A DNA stretch of 64,000 nucleotides from Nitrospira tepida. GTDB taxonomy: Bacteria > Nitrospirota > Nitrospiria > Nitrospirales > Nitrospiraceae. The position numbers were made by a program, and so were the translations under genes. The stretch spans positions 558,001 through 622,000 of the forward strand of contig NZ_OX365700.1 in assembly GCF_947241125.1 (NCBI RefSeq). Reading direction: 5' to 3'. The notes beneath the pieces were generated by a model that worked only from the letters and a program-made list of their open reading frames with translations, was not told the origin of the DNA and did not search any database. Shown one piece after another: positions 45,795 through 53,510 of the stretch (positions within the stretch are counted from its first letter, which is position 1; each line of letters opens with the position of its first letter).

Positions 45795-46067
45795 TTACTT
45801 CACTGCGGCCTTCAGTTCCTTGCCGGCTGAAAACTTGGGCACTCGGGCGGCCGGGATCTTGAGCGGCTCGCCGGTGCGCGGGTTTCGGCCGGTTCTGGCC
45901 TTTCGCTTGCTCACGGAGAACGTGCCGAAATTCACCAGGCTGACGCGCTGACCCTTTTTCAGGGACGCGGATACCGCCGCGGTGAAGGCTTCGAGGGCCG
46001 TCCCGGCCGCCACCTTGGTGATGCCGGCCGACGCAGACATCTTCGCGATCAGTTCCTCTTTGGTCAT
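45795..46067 (-). CDS. HU/IHF family DNA-binding protein
   Basis: A 90-residue nucleoid protein, MTKEELIAKMSASAGITKVAAGTALEAF and on, with the DNA-binding arm signature VNFGTFSVSKRKARTGRNPRTGEPLKIPA. It is a typical HU-like subunit that bends DNA as a dimer. GGGAGGAATC before the ATG is a strong ribosome binding site. In many bacteria ihfA follows pheT; here an HU gene lies upstream of thrS instead. Confidence 0.96.
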   Translation of the reverse strand: MTKEELIAKMSASAGITKVAAGTALEAFTAAVSASLKKGQRVSLVNFGTFSVSKRKARTGRNPRTGEPLKIPAARVPKFSAGKELKAAVK

Positions 46068-46171
46068 CGCTGATTCCTCCCGTAACGCGCCACAAGGGTC
46101 GCCCCGTTTCGCTCAGAGGGGGCGCCCTCACGGGTTAATGGTGACATGAAACGCAGGCCACAGGCCTGAAT

Positions 46172-46759
46172 CTACGAGGCGATGGTCTGAACCGCTTTAG
46201 TTCTGGAAACGGGAATGTGCAGGGCCGTGATTTTCTTTCGCAAGGTGTTGCGGTTCATCCCCAGCAATCGAGCGGCCTGAATTTGGTTGCCGTTGGTTTC
46301 TTTGAGCGCGCGGGTCAGCAGGGGCCGCTCGACGGCCGACATGAGAATCGGATAAAGATTCTTGGCGGATCCGTTCCGCATGCCCTTGACGAAATCTCCG
46401 ACTTTGGATTCGATCAGTTCCTCCAGCGACAGCACGCGGCCATTGGGTTTCTGGCCGTTGCGGGTTTCGGGCGATGCATGGAGAAAGCGAATGGCTTGCT
46501 GCAGGGACTGGCGCGATCCGGCGACCACGAGCGGCTTGTGCGAATCGACGATCGCTTTGAGCGGTCCCGGTTCGGCGAAAGCATTGGTCGTACATTCCAC
46601 CAAGGCCACATCGAACCGTTTCTTGGGGATCAGCCGTGACAGCCCTCCGACTTCCTTCGCATGGGTGACCGTGGCGTCCTTGAACGTTTGTTTGACCTGC
46701 GCCTGCAAATCCGCATCAGAAGTCACGAGCAGAAGATTCAGGGGTACGGCACGAACCAT
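46172..46759 (-). CDS. Fis-family regulator with degenerate receiver-like domain
   Basis: A 195-residue protein. The N-terminal part (LNLLLVTSDADLQAQVKQTF, then RFDVALVECTTNAF) has a receiver-like rhythm, but the expected phospho-acceptor position appears as glutamate in ALVECTT. It may therefore be phosphorylation-independent. The C-terminus (PLLTRALKETNGNQIQAARLLGMNRNTLRKKITAL) is a clear Fis-type helix-turn-helix. The open frame reaches 47053, but MVRAVPLNLLLVTSD at 46759 is the sensible start. It may regulate nearby genes; no target is evident. Confidence 0.85.
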   Translation of the reverse strand: MVRAVPLNLLLVTSDADLQAQVKQTFKDATVTHAKEVGGLSRLIPKKRFDVALVECTTNAFAEPGPLKAIVDSHKPLVVAGSRQSLQQAIRFLHASPETRNGQKPNGRVLSLEELIESKVGDFVKGMRNGSAKNLYPILMSAVERPLLTRALKETNGNQIQAARLLGMNRNTLRKKITALHIPVSRTKAVQTIAS

Positions 46760-47207
46760 GGTGTGGATTCCAGCAGGAGAAGAGGGCGGGATTATGTCCC
46801 AGGTCCAGCACGATGTCAATTCGGAATATCGCATTCGAAAAAAATCGGAGCCGATGCTGTTCGCGCGTGTTCGATCGCCGCAAATCAACAGAACAAGCGG
46901 GCGCGCAGCCATTTCAATAACTTGGAATTGGACGTATTTTCGACTCAATCGGCATCGACGATGAGAACAGCATGAAATGCAACGTGAAATGATGATGCAT
47001 GGCGCCAATGTGCCGAATGGAACTCGCGAGACGACGTTCATTCTGTGAACCAAGTTGCAAACAGATAGATCGAATCGACCGATGGACTCGTCTCAAAGGT
47101 TGCAACCATGCTTCAAGCGGAAGCAGGTGGAGCTGTCAGAAGACCATCCATCTTCGATTCGCAAGTCGATCACATCAGCCGGTCGCTCCTCACCTGGTGC
47201 CAGCGTC
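46760..47207. other. Long divergent intergenic region, no gene recognised
   Basis: It lies between the divergent Fis-like and Rrf2 genes, is somewhat A+T-richer than the surroundings and holds only short open frames without support. It probably carries the Fis-like gene's promoter and leader. Confidence 0.4.
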
Positions 47208-47237
47208 TTGACAGCGCCCAGCGTGATACGCTAATCT
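47208..47237 (+). promoter_or_regulatory. Promoter of the Rrf2 gene and sulfur operon
   Basis: TTGACA (47208-47213) and TAATCT (47232-47237) are separated by 18 bases. The expected start point is near 47244, just upstream of the putative operator. Confidence 0.6.
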
Positions 47238-47251
47238 CCCCATGCGAACCT

Positions 47252-47278
47252 TAATCTCTATCGGATATGTAGGATTTA
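47252..47278 (+). promoter_or_regulatory. Putative operator for the Rrf2-family regulator
   Basis: An imperfect dyad, AATCTCTA and TAGGATT, lies around TCGGATATG and ends about ten bases before the Rrf2 start codon. A+T-rich dyads of this size at the regulator's own start are typical for CymR/IscR-type autoregulation. The motif itself is inferred from this single site. Confidence 0.4.
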
Positions 47279-47287
47279 TAGATCTTC

Positions 47288-47734
47288 ATGTTAAGTAAGC
47301 GAATCCATTATGCCATTTTGGTCGTCATCGACCTGGCACTTTATGGGGGGATCAGCCCGATTCAGGCGAGGACCATCGCGCGACGACAATCCATCCCGGC
47401 GAGGTTTCTCGAACATGTCCTGAATGCGATGAAGCGAGCCGGACTGATCGAGAGCGTGCGCGGGGCGCAAGGCGGCTATCTCTTGGTCAAGCAGCCGGCC
47501 GAACTCTCTCTGGCGCAGATCGTTGAAGCGGTCGAAGGGCCGATCATGGGACGGACGGCGGCGCGGGGTCCGGCGCACCTGCACCGGCCGACTCAGATCG
47601 ACCTGCTTCTTCGGGTCGTCACGGAACGGCTTCGCCAGGCGGAAAACGACGTGCTCAACCGCATCACGCTCCAAGAACTGATCGATCGCTATCAAACCGC
47701 CCACCAGGCGGACAGCCAGATGTATCACATTTAA
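47288..47734 (+). CDS. Rrf2-family transcriptional regulator without Fe-S cysteines
   Basis: A 148-residue winged-helix regulator. MLSKRIHYAILVVIDLALYG is the Rrf2 N-terminus, and ARTIARRQSIPARFLEHVLNAMKRAGLIESVRGAQGGYLL is the helix-turn-helix and wing. The three cysteines of IscR/NsrR are absent, as in CymR, which represses cysteine genes through a partner enzyme. Its location before a sulfate assimilation operon suggests the same physiological role. The tail is unusually long for the family. Confidence 0.92.
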   Translation: MLSKRIHYAILVVIDLALYGGISPIQARTIARRQSIPARFLEHVLNAMKRAGLIESVRGAQGGYLLVKQPAELSLAQIVEAVEGPIMGRTAARGPAHLHRPTQIDLLLRVVTERLRQAENDVLNRITLQELIDRYQTAHQADSQMYHI

Positions 47735-47757
47735 CCGCGATCGACGGACGATCGCGG
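47735..47757 (+). other. Perfect hairpin after the Rrf2 gene
   Basis: CCGCGATCG-ACGGA-CGATCGCGG begins right after the Rrf2 stop codon. No T-run follows, so it may be a processing or stability element between the regulator and reductase genes rather than a terminator. Confidence 0.5.
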
Positions 47758-47798
47758 CGGACGCGCGCCTGCTTGTCACGGCGCCGAGAGGGACGACG

Positions 47799-50291
47799 AT
47801 GACCACAGCCACCATACAACGGGTGCCGGTGCAGACGGCCCCCATCCCCCAGAACATTCTCGAAGAGATTGAAGCGTTCGAAATCGAGGCGCAACGGGTT
47901 CTGTCGGGTGAACTGTCCGGCGATCTCTTCAAACCCTTCCGCCTCCAGCACGGCATTTACGGGCAGCGGCAACCCGGCGTCCAGATGTTTCGGATCAAAA
48001 TTCCCTTCGGAGGGCTGACCGGCAACCAACTGCGCCGGATCGCCGAGCTGGCCGACTTGTATACGACGGGGGTCGGCCATGTCACGACGCGGCAGGACAT
48101 TCAACTGCATTACGCCGAACTCAAACATGTGGGCACGATGATGCGAGGCCTGGCCGAAGTCGGTCTCACGACCAGGGAAGCCTGCGCCAACACGGTCCGC
48201 AACGTCACGGCCTGCCACCTGGCCGGAGTCTGCGCCGGAGAGGTGTTCGACGTCACGCCCTATGCGAAGACGGTCGCGTTGCATTTGTTGCGTAACCCGC
48301 TGAACCAGAGCCTGCCCCGGAAGTTCAAGATCGCCTTTTCCGGTTGCGCGCACGACTGCGCCCTTACCCCGATTCACGACATCGGGTTGCTCGCCGCCCG
48401 CCGCCCCAACGGCGAGATCGGCTTTCGGATGGTGGTTGGCGGAGGACTCGGCTCGACGCCGCGCCTCGCGCAGGTCCTGCGTGACTTCGTCCCGATGCCC
48501 GAACTGATTCCCACGATCGAAGCCGTGATCAAGGTCTTCGACCAACTCGGCAACCGGAAAAACCGCCATAAGGCGAGGATGAAGTTCGTCATCGACAAGC
48601 TGGGCTTCGAGGAGTTCAAGCGGCGCTGGGAAGAGGCCTATGTTTCGATGGGGCACGGCGTTCCCCGCACCGAACCCCTCCGCTTGCTGGACCATTGGGA
48701 TGAGCCGGGTCCGCTGATCATGCCGTCGAAGAACGGCGGGCAGGGCGGCGGCCATGGCAACGGCCATGTGCCGGGCATGCATCTCACGGAGGTCGAAGTT
48801 TATGATCGATGGAGACGCACCAACGTCTTGGCTCAGAAGCAGGCTGGCTATGCGGCCGTGTTCATCAAGCTGCCGATGGGGGACGCCACCGTCGATCAAA
48901 TGTACGTCCTGGCTGATGCCGCCGAGCAGTTCGCGAACGGCAATCTGCGGACCACGATCAGTCAGAATCTCATTATCCGCTGGGTGCCCGAATCGAAACT
49001 CCCCGCGCTCTACGACCTGCTCGCCGCCCATGGCTTGGCCGAGCCGGGTGCGGAACTCGTGGAGGACATCGTGGCCTGCCCGGGCACGGACACCTGCGGC
49101 CTCGGCATCACCTCGTCGAAGGGCTTGGCCAGAGCCCTGGCCGAAGTGTTCCCTGCCGGCTCTGTCCTGGACGATCTCAAGGGCACCAGCATCAAGATCA
49201 GCGGCTGCCACAATTCCTGCGCGCAGCACCACATTGCCACGATCGGGCTGCACGGAGTCGGCAAGCGCATCGGAGACCACACGGCTCCCCATTACGAACT
49301 CCACGTCGGCGGCGGGGTGAACGGCATGGCGCGTATCGGGCAACTGGTTGTCAAACTGCCGGCGAAGAACGTGCCGGCGGCGGTCTCGCACCTGGTCGAG
49401 GTGTTCCGTCGGGACCGCCAGGGAGAGGAAACGCTCCCGGCCTTTGTCGCCCGGGTCGGCAAATCCAAGCTGAAGGATGAATTGATTCCCCACACGATCC
49501 TCCCGTCGTTTGAAGAGGACCCGACCTACTACTACGACTGGGAGGGGGAGAAGGAATTTGTCCTGGAAGACTTGGGACCAGGGGAATGCGCCGGCGGCGC
49601 TCTGGAATTGATCGACAACCAGATGTTGGAGGCCGAGCAGGAGTTTTATCAGGCGAAGTTGCTGTTGGAAAAACATCAATATGCGGTGGCGGTCAACAAG
49701 GCCTATCGAGCCATCATCGCCTGCGCCAAGGCCCTGTTGGTCACGGAAGGGGTCGAGCCGGCAACCGATGCCGACACGTTCCGCGAGTTCGAAACCAGGC
49801 TGGCCAGCAAAGGCGTGATTCCCTCCGCCTACCGGAACTTGCAGGAGCGTTGCGGAGACCTCGGTCCGAAGGACGCCGGCGCCGAGTTCGCGCTGGCGCG
49901 GCTGGACTTTGCTAAGGGGTTCATCGAGGCCTGCCGCAACGCCACCGAAGGGATTGGGAAGGACCTGAAGCTGAAAGCGGCCGTGTCGGCGCCGTCTCCG
50001 ATCCAGGACGCACCAGAAGCGGTGGGGAACGGGGCGTCGGCGCAGGAGCCCTCTGCGGCGCCGGTCTATGATCTCCGCGGCGTTGCCTGTCCGATGAACT
50101 ATGTCAAGACCAAGCTCAAGCTGGAAATGATGGAGGCCGGCGAGCGGCTTGAAGTCTGGTTGGATGCCGGCGAGCCGATCCGGAATGTGCCGATGAGCCT
50201 GCGCAACGACGGCCATAAGGTCTTGTCGGAACAGCCCCTCGATCCAACCGCGGCACACTTCAAGATCCTGGTTGAGAAGGTGGAGACATGA
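47799..50291 (+). CDS. Siroheme sulfite/nitrite reductase fused to HEPN-like and TusA domains
   Basis: An 830-residue protein. Residues 1-570 are a ferredoxin-type sulfite/nitrite reductase with its two half-repeats joined by a glycine-rich hinge (GGQGGGHGNGH). The C-terminal half has the siroheme/4Fe-4S ligands Cys427, 433, 470 and 474. The N-terminal half carries an equivalent set, Cys139, 145, 183 and 187. A helical HEPN-like domain (about 607-717; FYQAKLLLEKHQYAVAVNKAYRAIIACAKALL) lacks the R-x4-6-H RNase motif. Residues about 753-830 are a TusA domain with the sulfur-carrier cysteine at 764 (RGVACPMNYVKTKL). The genome context favours sulfite as substrate, but nitrite is not excluded. 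Confidence 0.93.
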   Translation: MTTATIQRVPVQTAPIPQNILEEIEAFEIEAQRVLSGELSGDLFKPFRLQHGIYGQRQPGVQMFRIKIPFGGLTGNQLRRIAELADLYTTGVGHVTTRQDIQLHYAELKHVGTMMRGLAEVGLTTREACANTVRNVTACHLAGVCAGEVFDVTPYAKTVALHLLRNPLNQSLPRKFKIAFSGCAHDCALTPIHDIGLLAARRPNGEIGFRMVVGGGLGSTPRLAQVLRDFVPMPELIPTIEAVIKVFDQLGNRKNRHKARMKFVIDKLGFEEFKRRWEEAYVSMGHGVPRTEPLRLLDHWDEPGPLIMPSKNGGQGGGHGNGHVPGMHLTEVEVYDRWRRTNVLAQKQAGYAAVFIKLPMGDATVDQMYVLADAAEQFANGNLRTTISQNLIIRWVPESKLPALYDLLAAHGLAEPGAELVEDIVACPGTDTCGLGITSSKGLARALAEVFPAGSVLDDLKGTSIKISGCHNSCAQHHIATIGLHGVGKRIGDHTAPHYELHVGGGVNGMARIGQLVVKLPAKNVPAAVSHLVEVFRRDRQGEETLPAFVARVGKSKLKDELIPHTILPSFEEDPTYYYDWEGEKEFVLEDLGPGECAGGALELIDNQMLEAEQEFYQAKLLLEKHQYAVAVNKAYRAIIACAKALLVTEGVEPATDADTFREFETRLASKGVIPSAYRNLQERCGDLGPKDAGAEFALARLDFAKGFIEACRNATEGIGKDLKLKAAVSAPSPIQDAPEAVGNGASAQEPSAAPVYDLRGVACPMNYVKTKLKLEMMEAGERLEVWLDAGEPIRNVPMSLRNDGHKVLSEQPLDPTAAHFKILVEKVET

Positions 50292-50294
50292 TGG

Positions 50295-50381
50295 GTCATG
50301 GTCATCAGTCAGTGGTCGCTCGGTGAGAGTGGACGCCCGGTTTGTTTTACTATTGACCGGTGACCATTGACGATTGACGCG
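50295..50381. repeat. GTCA-heptad palindrome, copy 4
   Basis: The left arm at 50295-50322 has GTCATG, GTCATCA, GTCAGTG and GTCGCTC. The right arm at 50352-50381 reads on the minus strand as GTCAATC GTCAATG GTCACCG GTCAAT. The right arm shares TGACCATTGACGATTGACG with copy 1 in the ATP synthase operon. It sits between the reductase and cysH genes. Confidence 0.73.
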
Positions 50382-50430
50382 AACGGGGCCGATGCCAGTC
50401 GAAATGGCGTGAAGCAGGCAGAGGCGAGCG

Positions 50431-51150
50431 ATGACAGAGACAGTCAGACCATCGGAGAGCGAGCTGAAGGATCTGAGCGACTCGTTCGAGTCGAGACAGC
50501 CGTGGGAGGTGCTGGCCGAGGTGCTGCCGCGCTACGCGCCACGGATCGTCCTGGCCTGTAGCTTCGGGGTGGAAGACGTCGCCTTGATCGACATGATCCA
50601 CCGGATCGACCCGGCTACGCCGCTGTTTTACCTGGATACGGATTTTCTGTTTCCGGAGACCCACGAGGTACGGGACCGCGTGATCGAGCGGTACGGGCTC
50701 AAGTCCGAGCAGGTCATCCGGATGAGGCCGCTGTTGACGCCCGAGGCCCAAGCCCGTCAATACGGCGAAGCCCTGTGGGATCAGGGACCGGAGGGGGCCG
50801 ACCGCTGCTGCGGCCTGCGCAAAATCGAGCCGCTGACGCGCGTGCTGAAAGATTATCGGGCCTGGATCACCGGCATTCGGCGGGACCAGGCTCCAACACG
50901 GGCCGGGGCCGGCATCATCGAGTGGGATCGGAAATTCGAGTTGGTCAAGGTGAACCCGCTGGCCCGGTGGACCAGCGACGAGGTGTGGACCTACGTCCGT
51001 CTGCACGACGTGCCCTACAATGTCCTTCACGACCGGAATTATCCCAGCATCGGCTGCACCCATTGCACCGCTCCGGTGGGCAACGGGGAGGATCCGCGCT
51101 CCGGCCGGTGGAGACATCTCGGCAAGACCGAGTGCGGGCTCCACAAGTAA
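50431..51150 (+). CDS. cysH: Adenylyl-sulfate (APS) reductase, CysH family, 4Fe-4S type
   Basis: Reduces APS to sulfite using thioredoxin. The 239-residue protein has the PP-loop-like ACSFGVEDVALIDM, the cysteine pair RCCGLRKIEPL, GIRRDQAPTRA, and SIGCTHCTAPVG. The CC...CxxC pattern ligates a 4Fe-4S cluster and marks APS-type rather than PAPS-type enzymes. The C-terminal catalytic cysteine is in KTECGLHK. It forms part of the sulfur operon after the reductase fusion. Confidence 0.95.
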   Translation: MTETVRPSESELKDLSDSFESRQPWEVLAEVLPRYAPRIVLACSFGVEDVALIDMIHRIDPATPLFYLDTDFLFPETHEVRDRVIERYGLKSEQVIRMRPLLTPEAQARQYGEALWDQGPEGADRCCGLRKIEPLTRVLKDYRAWITGIRRDQAPTRAGAGIIEWDRKFELVKVNPLARWTSDEVWTYVRLHDVPYNVLHDRNYPSIGCTHCTAPVGNGEDPRSGRWRHLGKTECGLHK

Positions 51151-51203
51151 TCCATCATCATCCTGAGGGATCGTCAGATGACTAACAGTCAGAGGGTCGT
51201 CCT

Positions 51204-51617
51204 GTGAAAAAACTTGCCGTGCTCATCACCAGCGGGGCCTACAACCGGTTGCTGCAAGCTCTGGAGTTCGCGGGGGTTGCCACGCAGCATGGGGTGCAGG
51301 TCAGTGTGCTCTTCCGAGATGAAGCGGTCTCCCGCATGACCAAGGATAAAGTCCGCGACATCCCGTTTTCGGACGCCTATCGCGGACGCGAAACGCGGGT
51401 GAAGAATCTGTTGAAAGAGCAACAGCGGCACGATCTGGCGGCGCTGATGCGGGAGATGAAGGAACGAGGAGACGTGAAGATGTCGATCTGCCGGGATTCG
51501 TTGGCCTACTTCGACATCACCGTGGATCAAATCATCGCGGAGATCGACGAAGTGCAGGGTCTGGATGTCTTTTGGAAAGAGGAGGTCGGCACGGCCGACC
51601 AAGTGGTGGCGTTTTAA
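51204..51617 (+). CDS. DsrE/DsrF-like sulfur-relay family protein
   Basis: A 137-residue cytoplasmic protein with the DsrE fold: KKLAVLITSGAYNRLLQALEFAGVATQHGVQVSVLFRDEAV, then DVKMSICRDSLAYFDI. A single cysteine at about residue 97 is in the position used for persulfide binding in several family members. The start is GTG; the AGAGGG upstream is acceptable. Its stop overlaps the next gene's start (TAATG). A sulfur-transfer role with TusA is inferred from context. Confidence 0.85.
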   Translation: MKKLAVLITSGAYNRLLQALEFAGVATQHGVQVSVLFRDEAVSRMTKDKVRDIPFSDAYRGRETRVKNLLKEQQRHDLAALMREMKERGDVKMSICRDSLAYFDITVDQIIAEIDEVQGLDVFWKEEVGTADQVVAF

Positions 51618-52675
51618 TGCAGGCGTTCATCGCCAAAGTGGGCAAGGGGGCCAAGACCGCCAAGGATTTGACCTGGGATGAGGCCAAACAGGCGATGGGT
51701 CTCCTGATCGAGGGATCGGCCACGCCGGCCCAGGCCGGCGCCTTCTTGATGGCCATGCGAATGAAAGGGGAATCGGTGGGGGAATTGGCCGCTTTTACCG
51801 CGGTGGCGCGCCAATATGTTTTGCCGCTGTCCGGCCTCTCCGGGCTCAAGATGGTGGACGTGCCCTGTTATGCGGGCAAGCGAGACACCTTCTACGCGGT
51901 CGTCGGCGCGGCCATCATCGCGGCTGCGGCCGGAGCATCCGTGCTGATGCATGGGTGGGAAGGGACGCCGGAGCGGCCCGGACCCTGGTCTGTGCTGGGA
52001 CGTTTGGGCATTTCCACCGACCTTGGACCGGCGGAGGTGAGCGAGACTTTGGCAAGCAAGGGGTTCGCCTATCTGGACATGGCGATTTACCATCCGCCGT
52101 TGGCGCGGTTTCTTGATTTGCGCCGGGAGCTGGGACTGCGGAATTTTTTTCATCCGGTGGCGCGGCTGATCAATCCGGCGCGGGCCCGTTGCCAGTTGAT
52201 CGGCATGGCCCATCCGCCCTATTGCGATAAGACGGTGGAAGCCTTGAATATGTTGGGCGCGCCGCATGCGTTGGTCATGCGAGGGGTGGAGGGAGAGCCG
52301 GAACTGTCGATCGCGTCCCTGACCCGGTTCGTCGAGTTGCGCGACGGCAGACTCATTCCCACCACGCTCCATCCGAAGGATGTCGGTTTGCCGCTGGGCA
52401 CGAGCCGCGACATGGCCGGCTTTGCCCCGTCGCTGCGGGACCAGGAGGCCGCGCTGCTCGTGAAAATTCTCCAGGGCGAAGTGAAGGGTGGTCCTCGGGA
52501 TTGGGTGGTGCTCAACGCTGCCATGCTGCTCTACGCAAGCGGCGTGACGCCGTCGATGGTCGCGGGGGTGCCGCTGGCGAACCAGACGATCGATCGCGGA
52601 GCGGCCCGCGACAAACTGCGGCTGTTGGCGCAAATGGGTACAGCCTCGGCCGCCTCGCGATTGCGCGCGAGCTAG
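51617..52675 (+). CDS. Anthranilate phosphoribosyltransferase-like protein (TrpD2/YbiB type)
   Basis: A 352-residue member of the glycosyltransferase family 3. The N-terminal helical domain (DEAKQAMGLLIEGSATPAQAGAFLMAMRMKGESVGELAAF) and the alpha/beta domain with MVDVPCYAGKRDTFYAVVGAAIIAAAAGASVLMHGWEG are those of TrpD. The PRPP-site glycine-rich signature of true TrpD (GTGGD) is altered to PCYAGK, and DRGAARDKL lies near the end. TrpD2 proteins such as YbiB bind nucleic acids instead of making tryptophan. Its place in a sulfur operon is unexplained. It overlaps the DsrE stop by one base. Confidence 0.85.
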   Translation: MQAFIAKVGKGAKTAKDLTWDEAKQAMGLLIEGSATPAQAGAFLMAMRMKGESVGELAAFTAVARQYVLPLSGLSGLKMVDVPCYAGKRDTFYAVVGAAIIAAAAGASVLMHGWEGTPERPGPWSVLGRLGISTDLGPAEVSETLASKGFAYLDMAIYHPPLARFLDLRRELGLRNFFHPVARLINPARARCQLIGMAHPPYCDKTVEALNMLGAPHALVMRGVEGEPELSIASLTRFVELRDGRLIPTTLHPKDVGLPLGTSRDMAGFAPSLRDQEAALLVKILQGEVKGGPRDWVVLNAAMLLYASGVTPSMVAGVPLANQTIDRGAARDKLRLLAQMGTASAASRLRAS

Positions 52676-52705
52676 AGATCCAGCAAGAGATAAAGGACCA
52701 GAGCG

Positions 52706-53503
52706 ATGAAACATCTCCGGCAATTGGAAGATCAGAGCGTCTTTATTCTCCGCGAGGCCTACAAGCATTTCGACAACCTGGCCATGCTCTGGTCGATGGG
52801 GAAGGATTCGACGGTGCTGTTGTGGCTCGCGCGCAAGGCCTTTTTCGGGCACGTGCCGTTTCCCCTGCTCCATGTGGATACGAGTTACAAGATCCCGGCC
52901 ATGATCGAATACCGCGACCGGTTGGCCCGCGAATGGCGGCTCAACCTGGTTGTGGGACAGAATAAGGAAGCCTTGGCGGCCGGCATGAACCATACATTGG
53001 GGCGGCAGGTCTGCTGCACGGCCTTGAAAACCAACGGGCTGAAGCAGCTTATCGAGAAGCATGGCTACACGGGAATCATTCTTGGTGTTCGGGCTGACGA
53101 GGAGGCCACCAGGGCCAAGGAACGGTACTTTTCTCCCCGCGACAAGCACGGCGAATGGGACTTCCGTGAGCAGCCGCCCGAACTCTGGGACCAGTTCAAG
53201 ACCTCCTTTCCGGCCGGGACACACATTCGCATCCATCCGCTGCTGGATTGGACCGAGATCAATATCTGGGAATACATCAAGCTGGAGAACATCCCCTTCA
53301 TCGACCTCTATCTGGATAAGGGGGAGGGCATCCGCTATCGCAGCCTGGGCTGCGCCCCCTGCACGTTCCCGATCAAATCTACCGCCAAGACCGTCGATGA
53401 CATCATCGACGAGTTGCGATGCACCAAGACAGCGGAGCGGGCGGGCCGTGCACAGGACGAAGGGCGGGGGATGGAGATGTTGCGCAAAGACGGATACATG
53501 TGA
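52706..53503 (+). CDS. cysD: Sulfate adenylyltransferase small subunit
   Basis: It works with the CysN GTPase to form APS from sulfate and ATP. The 265-residue protein has the PP-loop variant [18 protein letters not shown], the ICCTALKT-like segment [34 protein letters not shown] and the C-terminal [11 protein letters not shown]. It is slightly shorter than E. coli CysD (302). It precedes cysN by seven bases. Confidence 0.95.
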   Translation: MKHLRQLEDQSVFILREAYKHFDNLAMLWSMGKDSTVLLWLARKAFFGHVPFPLLHVDTSYKIPAMIEYRDRLAREWRLNLVVGQNKEALAAGMNHTLGRQVCCTALKTNGLKQLIEKHGYTGIILGVRADEEATRAKERYFSPRDKHGEWDFREQPPELWDQFKTSFPAGTHIRIHPLLDWTEINIWEYIKLENIPFIDLYLDKGEGIRYRSLGCAPCTFPIKSTAKTVDDIIDELRCTKTAERAGRAQDEGRGMEMLRKDGYM

Positions 53504-53510
53504 GCCGATT

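Noticed and set aside
47664-50258. Minus-strand open frame of 864 codons opposite the sulfite reductase gene
   Set aside because: It mirrors the GC-rich reductase gene, has no recognisable protein sequence, and would also run through the Rrf2 3' end. It is a compositional shadow.
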